From Bacteroidota bacterium (lineage in GTDB: Bacteria > Bacteroidota > Bacteroidia > UBA8524): a DNA stretch of 64,000 bases. How positions within the stretch are numbered: the stretch's first letter is position 1; each line of letters begins with the position of its first letter. Where the stretch lies: NCBI GenBank assembly GCA_016124735.1, contig WGMZ01000033.1:1-64000 (forward strand). Direction: 5' to 3'. Shown here in pieces: positions 58,765 to 64,000 of this stretch. The notes beneath the pieces are model-generated. The model made no database searches. It had not been told where the DNA came from and saw only the letters and a program-made list of their open reading frames with translations. A program made the position numbers and the translations under genes.

Positions 58765-60051
58765 TTAATGCATGGGTGCCATCAATTCAGAAGGGAAAGC
58801 TTTCCAATCCCAATTCTTCTCTCCAGGGTAGCAGGGTGAAACGGAAAAACTCATCTTCAGGGTGTATGCCGCGCATATGATCAGCGTTCCCATCATGAAC
58901 AGACGAAGAACGTTTCTCTTTTCCATTATATACTGAATCAGAAAAGCCAGTCCCATGGAGAACAGGGAATAGTACTCCACAAAGCTTCGCGCTCCAAATG
59001 CACAACCGAACCACCAGGCCCACCAGGACGCGAATAAAAATGATAATCCCAGAAAGATGGTCCAGATTACCCGCCCATTCAAGTCTTTGTTTTTATGCAT
59101 CATCCAGGCACCAATCAGCATGAAGAAGACCAATGGTGTGTATAGAAAAAGACCATTGTATGGACTGAACCAGACTGCGAGTATTTTTGGATGAAGGAAA
59201 TCAAAGCCTTCTTCTCCATAGCTGTACTTAATCCAATGCCCTGAAGCATATTTCCAATAGACCAATTGAGGAAGTATCAGGAGAGCGACTCCCAGAAAAA
59301 CAAATAGTCCATTCTTGAAGCGGAACAAGCGCTTCCATCTTTGTTTGAAAGAATCGGCATCAAGGTCCAAGAAGAAGAAGACCAATGGGAAAACTATATT
59401 GAGCTGTCTGATGGCAATCATCCATCCGATCATCATCCCCAAAAGAAAAAAATGCATCTTCTTCTCTGATTTAAGATACTCTGTCTTTCTCAAAAACCAG
59501 AGATAAACTGTGAACAAGGCAAATGAATAAACATGCGACATTCCCGTTTCCTGAACCCCGTAGTACAGTACATTGGTTCCCAGCCCAATCAAAACGAGTG
59601 TCCATATTGACACGTTTCTTCGGTATGTATAGCGCAGAAAACGGTAGAGAAAAATCAAACCTATTAACAGGTAAATGGGTGCTGCAAGGCTAATCATCCT
59701 GTTTTGAATCACAGAAAATCCCGGGTAGTTTTCGTCCTTCGGTTCCAGGCCTTTTCCAATCAGGTAAAAGGGAGAGTAGGCCAGGGCCGTACCATAGGTG
59801 TATTTGGTCAGGATTTTACCTTCCGTTGTGGCCTCGAAACCATATCCACTTAAACGAAGCAGCGCTGTATCCTTGAAATTCCTTGCATTCCAATCGTATT
59901 CGAATGCGCTGAGATAAATCTGGTAACCCGCTTTATCGCTGAATATTTCACTCTGGTAATTAAAGCGACCGGATCTGGAATGTCTGTTCTGAGCCAGGAA
60001 AATCAGAACGATTCCCAGCAAGCCCCAAACGATGAGTGATCGCCATTTCAT
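58765..60051 (-). CDS. Polytopic membrane protein, possibly a GT-C glycosyltransferase
   Basis: A 428-residue protein with about ten hydrophobic helices. A first periplasmic loop contains DKAGYQIYLSAF and KYTYGTALAYSPFYLIG, similar in layout to the first loop of GT39/PMT-type glycosyltransferases, where an acidic residue is catalytic. No firm family match is seen. It lies 5 bases after rmlA in the same direction, consistent with a role in envelope glycan assembly. Enzyme activity is inferred only. Confidence 0.55.
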   Translation of the reverse strand: MKWRSLIVWGLLGIVLIFLAQNRHSRSGRFNYQSEIFSDKAGYQIYLSAFEYDWNARNFKDTALLRLSGYGFEATTEGKILTKYTYGTALAYSPFYLIGKGLEPKDENYPGFSVIQNRMISLAAPIYLLIGLIFLYRFLRYTYRRNVSIWTLVLIGLGTNVLYYGVQETGMSHVYSFALFTVYLWFLRKTEYLKSEKKMHFFLLGMMIGWMIAIRQLNIVFPLVFFFLDLDADSFKQRWKRLFRFKNGLFVFLGVALLILPQLVYWKYASGHWIKYSYGEEGFDFLHPKILAVWFSPYNGLFLYTPLVFFMLIGAWMMHKNKDLNGRVIWTIFLGLSFLFASWWAWWFGCAFGARSFVEYYSLFSMGLAFLIQYIMEKRNVLRLFMMGTLIICAAYTLKMSFSVSPCYPGEKNWDWKAFPSELMAPMH

Positions 60052-60056
60052 TGGAT

Positions 60057-60917
60057 TTACTTCACCAATTTTTCCAGATAAACGCCATAGCCGCTCTTTT
60101 TCAGTGGTTCTGCCAGGGCCAATAATTGTTTTTCGTTAATAAAGCCCATACGGTATGCCACTTCCTCAATGCATCCTATCTTTAATCCCTGCCGTTCTTC
60201 GATCACCTGCACGAATTGTCCGGCTTGCATCAGAGAGGCATGAGTACCCGTATCCAGCCAGGCAGTCCCTCTGTTCATTACTCCAACATGCAGTTGTCCA
60301 CGCTTCAGAAATTCTTTATTCACATCGGTAATCTCATATTCTCCGCGAGCCGAAGGTTTGAGGTTTTTAGCTATTTCAATAACGGAGTTGTCGTAGAAAT
60401 ATAGTCCTGGAACGGCATAAGATGATTTTGGATTGGCAGGTTTCTCTTCAATGCTTAACACATTGCCCTGGGCGTCAAAGTCTACCACTCCGTATCGTTC
60501 AGGATCACTTACATGGTAAGCGAAAACCACACCACCAGTGGGGTCGGTTTTTTCCTGTAGCAGGCGAGCCAGTCCGCTCCCATAAAAAATATTATCACCC
60601 AGTATCAGAGCCACTTTATCTGAGCCGATAAACTTTTCGCCGATAACAAATGCCTGAGCCAGTCCATTGGGCACAGCCTGTTCAGCATAGGTAAATTCGC
60701 AGCCGAGGTTTTTACCATCTCCAAGCAGGCGCTCAAAATGTGGAAGATCATGCGGAGTCGAAATGATTAATATCTCCCGGATACCTGCCATCATCAAAAC
60801 CGATAGAGGGTAATAGATCATCGGTTTATCGTAAACCGGCATAAGCTGTTTGCTCATAGCCAATGTAAGTGGATGGAGACGGGTGCCGGAACCGCCGGCC
60901 AGAATGATGCCTTTCAT
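60057..60917 (-). CDS. rmlA: Glucose-1-phosphate thymidylyltransferase
   Basis: A 286-residue nucleotidyltransferase that makes dTDP-glucose, the first step to dTDP-L-rhamnose and related sugars. Motifs are [48 protein letters not shown] and the EEKP site [15 protein letters not shown]. Length is normal. rmlB lies 550 bases upstream in the same direction; rmlC and rmlD are not in the window. Confidence 0.96.
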   Translation of the reverse strand: MKGIILAGGSGTRLHPLTLAMSKQLMPVYDKPMIYYPLSVLMMAGIREILIISTPHDLPHFERLLGDGKNLGCEFTYAEQAVPNGLAQAFVIGEKFIGSDKVALILGDNIFYGSGLARLLQEKTDPTGGVVFAYHVSDPERYGVVDFDAQGNVLSIEEKPANPKSSYAVPGLYFYDNSVIEIAKNLKPSARGEYEITDVNKEFLKRGQLHVGVMNRGTAWLDTGTHASLMQAGQFVQVIEERQGLKIGCIEEVAYRMGFINEKQLLALAEPLKKSGYGVYLEKLVK

Positions 60918-61072
60918 TTATTTTTGGTTGTCGGAATTGAGTTCAAGTATACGTTATTTAGTGAAGAGTTGCTGAAGCCGTGAGGTAAGGAGATTGATGA
61001 ATTTCAGTCAAATTCATTAATACCAATAAAATATATACCCCCCATTTCCATGAATTTTCAATATGCCTTTGA
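60918..61072. other. Intergenic stretch without a gene
   Basis: AT-rich sequence between the rmlA start and a degraded gene. A TATACTTG, one mismatch from the -7 consensus, lies upstream of rmlA, with no good -33 partner. Nothing else was recognised. The remainder of the rmlA-rmlB gap is the pseudogene listed next. Confidence 0.5.
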
Positions 61073-61439
61073 TCAACATCACATCGAGAATTAAAAGTTT
61101 ATCAAAAGTCAATGGAATTGAGCAGAGAGATTTTTCATGAAACGAAAAATGTCCATCAGAAGAAAAATACTCTTGATTTGATCAGATACGAAGGTTATCC
61201 CGATCAGTTATTGCTCATATCACAGAAGCCTGGAGAAAAAGGAGATGTGAAAATCTTGAATTGCAAAACTTTCCGATGCCGATAGTGAGGCGGGAGAAAC
61301 GCAAATATGGCTTGAATTCAGTAATAAATGCGGCCATCTTAATTTGGAGAAGTATTACTACCTGAAAGGTCAATAGGAAGAATTAATTGGAACGATAATC
61401 AGCATGATCAACACGAGTTCTAAATGGAAACTACCTTAA
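61073..61439 (+). pseudogene. Degraded four-helix-bundle protein (S23/IVP-like)
   Basis: Three reading frames carry successive pieces of one family. The first (from about 61082) is HRELKVYQKSMELSREIFHETKN. The second (from about 61207) is VIAHITEAWRKRRCENL. The third (from about 61266) is AKLSDADSEAGETQIWLEFSNKCGHLNLEKYYYL. This ends at an in-frame TAG after KGQ, and then continues EELIGTIISMINTSSKWKLP to a TAA at 61437. The order matches intact four-helix-bundle proteins related to the 23S rRNA intervening-sequence protein. Two frameshifts and a nonsense codon leave no working gene. The spans given are pieced together by eye. Confidence 0.7.
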
Positions 61440-61468
61440 ATCTCATCTTCATCTCCTCATTACATCAT

Positions 61469-62518
61469 CTACTGATAATGCTCCCTATAATACTCCTGGT
61501 ATGCACCACTTGTAACCTCATCCATCCATTCTTTATTGGCCAGATACCAATCGATGGTTTGGTCGATGCCTTCCTCGAATTGCAGGGAGGGTTCCCATCC
61601 CAATTCTTTCATGATTTTGTTGGCATCGATGGCATAACGTAAATCGTGACCGGCTCGATCTGTGACATACGTAATCAATTTCTGAGAAGTACCTTCCGGA
61701 CGTCCCAATTTTTTATCCATGATAGCGCATACCAGATGAACAATGTCGATGTTCTTCCATTCATTGAATCCACCAATATTGTACGTTTCTCCATCTGCAC
61801 CTTTATGGAAGACATCGTCGATTGCACGGGCATGATCGACTACAAACAGCCAATCGCGGATGTTTTCTCCTTTCCCATAAACCGGCAGGGCCTTGTTGTT
61901 CAGTATATTATTTATCACCAACGGAATCAGCTTTTCTGGGAACTGATTCGGACCATAATTATTGGAACAGTTGCTAATAACAACCGGAAGCCCATAGGTA
62001 TTGCGATATGCCCTTACAAAATGATCAGAAGAAGCCTTGGATGCACTGTAAGGTGATTGCGGATCGTAAGGCGTTGTCTCGAGAAAGAATCCGCCATCAT
62101 CCAATGAGCCATATACTTCGTCGGTGGATACATGGTAGAAGCGTTTCCCTTCCATCTGTTCCCTCCAAACCGTTTTGGCTGCGTTGAGCAGGTTCACTGT
62201 ACCTATGACATTCGTCTCCACAAATGCCATGGGATTGCTGATTGAACGGTCGACATGGGATTCCGCAGCCAGGTGAATTACACTATCAATTTTATTTTCC
62301 TGCATGATATTGAGCATGGCTTCCCCATCTCTGATATCTGCTTTTATAAATTGATAATTCCGGGCAGATTCAATGTCTTCCAGATTACGCAAGTTTCCCG
62401 CGTAAGTCAGTGCGTCGAGATTGTAAATGGTATAATCGGGATACCGCTCCACAAAACGCCGCACCACATGGGAGCCGATAAAACCGGCTCCACCTGTGAT
62501 CAGCACATTTCTTTTCAT
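61469..62518 (-). CDS. rmlB: dTDP-glucose 4,6-dehydratase
   Basis: A 349-residue extended short-chain dehydrogenase that turns dTDP-glucose into the 4-keto-6-deoxy sugar. The NAD-binding GGAGFIGSHVVRRF is at the N-terminus. The active-site region has HVSTDEVYGSL, and the YxxxK pair lies in SPYSASKASSDHFVRAY. EERYPDY-type start and NCSNNYGPNQFPEKLIP are characteristic. Its start overlaps the FKBP stop by one base (TAATG). Confidence 0.97.
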   Translation of the reverse strand: MKRNVLITGGAGFIGSHVVRRFVERYPDYTIYNLDALTYAGNLRNLEDIESARNYQFIKADIRDGEAMLNIMQENKIDSVIHLAAESHVDRSISNPMAFVETNVIGTVNLLNAAKTVWREQMEGKRFYHVSTDEVYGSLDDGGFFLETTPYDPQSPYSASKASSDHFVRAYRNTYGLPVVISNCSNNYGPNQFPEKLIPLVINNILNNKALPVYGKGENIRDWLFVVDHARAIDDVFHKGADGETYNIGGFNEWKNIDIVHLVCAIMDKKLGRPEGTSQKLITYVTDRAGHDLRYAIDANKIMKELGWEPSLQFEEGIDQTIDWYLANKEWMDEVTSGAYQEYYREHYQ

Positions 62519-63366
62519 TAACGAGTAGCTGAGATCAGTTCTACGTCGAATATGAGGGTTGCACCCGGAGGGATAACTCCACCAGCTCCACGGTCGCCAT
62601 AACCCAATTTAGCCGGCACGATCAAACGCATTTTATCGCCAACCTGCATCAAACGGATCCCTTCATCCCATCCCGGAATAACTTGTCCTGTGCCCAAAAC
62701 AAATTTGAAAGGCTCTCCTCTTGGAATGCTTGAATCGATCACTTTTCCATCTTCCAGGTAGAGGGTATAATCTACTTCAACATTCATGTTGGCATAGGCC
62801 TGATCGCCGTCTTCGTTTTTCTCCACAACGATATATTGCAATCCCGAAGGGGTTTGCTCGATTTTCTTTCCTTCCGTGTCAAAAGGAACCGGACTTTTCA
62901 CTTCTTTGACATTTTCAAGTTTCACTTCAAAATGAAGGGTTGAATTAGGCGGGATTGTTCCCATATCGCGGTCGCCATAGCCAATTGTCGGAGGGATAAT
63001 CAAGGTGGCAGAATCGCCTACCCGCATCATTGCAATGCCTTCGTCCCATCCTTTAATAACATATCCTTGTCCCAAAGGGAAAGAGATCGGCTCTCCTCTT
63101 TTGAAGGAATTATCGAATTCAGTTCCATCTTCCAGGGTTCCGGCATAGTGAACTGCCACTAAGTCGCCTGCTTTTGCTTGTTGTCCTTCACCACGGGAAT
63201 GAAAAATTACTTTCAATCCAGACTCGGTGGTAATTGTATCTGATACTGTCATATTTTCTTTTTCTTCATCACCCGTTTTCGCGGGGCTGTTGTTGGAACA
63301 GGCAATGATTGTCATTGCTGAAAATGCGGCCAAGATCAGTCCGCTTTTGAAATAATTTGTTTTCAT
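62518..63366 (-). CDS. Lipoprotein with two FKBP-type prolyl isomerase domains
   Basis: A 282-residue protein. The N-terminal lipoprotein signal ends in TIIACSNN. Two FKBP domains follow in tandem: one with VHYAGTLEDGTEFDNSF and IKGWDEGIAMMRVGD, the other with VDYTLYLEDGKVIDSS and IPGWDEGIRLMQVGDK. Each ends in a strand of PPxATLxFxVEL type. It probably folds exported proteins in the periplasm. It lies 2 bases downstream of the DHH phosphoesterase gene and overlaps rmlB. Confidence 0.93.
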   Translation of the reverse strand: MKTNYFKSGLILAAFSAMTIIACSNNSPAKTGDEEKENMTVSDTITTESGLKVIFHSRGEGQQAKAGDLVAVHYAGTLEDGTEFDNSFKRGEPISFPLGQGYVIKGWDEGIAMMRVGDSATLIIPPTIGYGDRDMGTIPPNSTLHFEVKLENVKEVKSPVPFDTEGKKIEQTPSGLQYIVVEKNEDGDQAYANMNVEVDYTLYLEDGKVIDSSIPRGEPFKFVLGTGQVIPGWDEGIRLMQVGDKMRLIVPAKLGYGDRGAGGVIPPGATLIFDVELISATR

Positions 63367-63368
63367 AT

Positions 63369-64000
63369 TTAATCGTCCGCAAGATACTTTTTATAATTTG
63401 GAAGAATGTGCTTAAATCGCTCAACAGCTTCCTTCAACGTTTCGGTAGATTGACCGCCTGCCGCGTTGAAATGCCCCCCTCCGGAAAAATTATCCCGGGA
63501 GAATTCATTGCAGGGAAACTTACCAGAGCCGCGGAAAGATATTTTAATCAGTTTCGTCCGATCAATAAAAAGTGCCGAAAATTCGATTCCGCGAATACTC
63601 AATCCGTAATTGACCAATCCTTCTGTGTCTCCGGTTTGGATTTTGTATTCCTGCAATTCTTCGCGGGTCACGGACATAACTGCTGTTTTAAGTTCCGGAA
63701 TAATTTCGAGGTTATTGGCGAGGCAATGACCAATAAAACGCAATCGATCGTAGGAGAAATTGTCAAATACTTTTTGATGGATAAAGGAGTTTTGGGCTCC
63801 CCTTTCAATTAATTCGGCTACTGTGCGATGGGTATGCGGGGTCACCGTGTCGAAACGAAATGATCCTGTATCTGTCATGATTCCGGTATACAGACAAGTA
63901 GCCATATCCGCGTCAATTGCTTCCGCTCCTTTCCACATCACAATCACTTCTTCCACCAGTTGAGCAGTCGAAGTGGTTTGGGTCGTCCAATAGCGGTACT
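63369..64000 (-). CDS. DHH phosphoesterase, NrnA-like (C-terminal part)
   Basis: The 3' end of a gene that continues past the right edge; the frame is open to the last base. The visible 210 residues include STAQLVEEVIVMW and DADMATCLYTGIMTDTGSFRFDTVTPHTH of the DHH domain. The DHHA1 domain ends with the signature FSGGGHFNAAGG. This pattern fits NrnA, which degrades nanoRNA and dephosphorylates pAp. The N-terminal DHH motif is outside the window, so exact subfamily is unproven. Confidence 0.88.
   Translation of the reverse strand, partial: YRYWTTQTTSTAQLVEEVIVMWKGAEAIDADMATCLYTGIMTDTGSFRFDTVTPHTHRTVAELIERGAQNSFIHQKVFDNFSYDRLRFIGHCLANNLEIIPELKTAVMSVTREELQEYKIQTGDTEGLVNYGLSIRGIEFSALFIDRTKLIKISFRGSGKFPCNEFSRDNFSGGGHFNAAGGQSTETLKEAVERFKHILPNYKKYLADD

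Overview
The window is a piece of a Bacteroidota chromosome. The evidence is: promoters of the TTTG-N19-TAnnTTTG type (clearest before rpsL), several secreted proteins ending in a type IX secretion (T9SS) C-terminal sorting domain, a bamD / omega / coaBC / DUF4835 (PorD) / recN gene string, a cysteine-poor L36, DUF6913, and a CarboxypepD_reg-type TonB receptor. The order within the phylum cannot be fixed from this sequence. No plasmid or phage backbone, CRISPR array or defence island is visible. Almost all of the window is core genome, with a few scars.

1-8.9 kb: the start of an ISAon1-like transposase runs off the left edge. It is followed by a tRNA-Lys(UUU) with its terminator and a GNAT-like protein. 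A plus-strand series comes next: a redoxin, argS, a membrane lipoprotein-like gene, a sirtuin remnant joined to a broken paralogue of that membrane gene, an MpaB/DUF2236 oxygenase overlapping ligA, and then a DUF1801 protein on the minus strand. 9.1-10.6 kb: DUF6913 overlapping dapA.

10.7-17.0 kb (minus): bamD, omega-like subunit, coaBC, PorD-like, recN and rhomboid, tightly packed. It mixes outer-membrane assembly, CoA synthesis, T9SS and DNA repair. 17.2-22.1 kb (plus): an alpha-oxoamine synthase probably making sphingoid or sulfonolipid bases, a membrane-anchored helix-hairpin-helix protein, and a seven-repeat beta-propeller T9SS cargo.

22.1-39.1 kb (minus): one unbroken translation cluster, from rpsL, rpsG, fusA and the S10, spc and alpha gene sets down to rplQ. 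It has a clear promoter at the top and a strong terminator at the bottom. The map gene often found between secY and infA is absent.

39.2-52.6 kb (mostly minus): topA, an M43 metalloprotease with T9SS tail, a dicarboxylate symporter, aroC, aroA, a TonB receptor, a small T9SS protein on the opposite strand, aroB, and an aldo/keto reductase. 52.6-57.5 kb (plus): mtgA and two tandem DUF3857 proteins, the first with an intact transglutaminase triad and the second without its cysteine. 57.5-64 kb (minus): a methyltransferase, a DinB protein, a GT-C-like membrane protein, rmlA, a degraded four-helix-bundle gene (plus strand), rmlB, a two-domain FKBP lipoprotein, and the 3' part of an NrnA-type DHH phosphoesterase.

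I did not find a convincing undescribed multigene system. The leads most worth following are the active/inactive DUF3857 pair, the deletion scar at 4.8-5.2 kb, the oxygenase-ligA coupling, and the TonB receptor inside a shikimate gene run.
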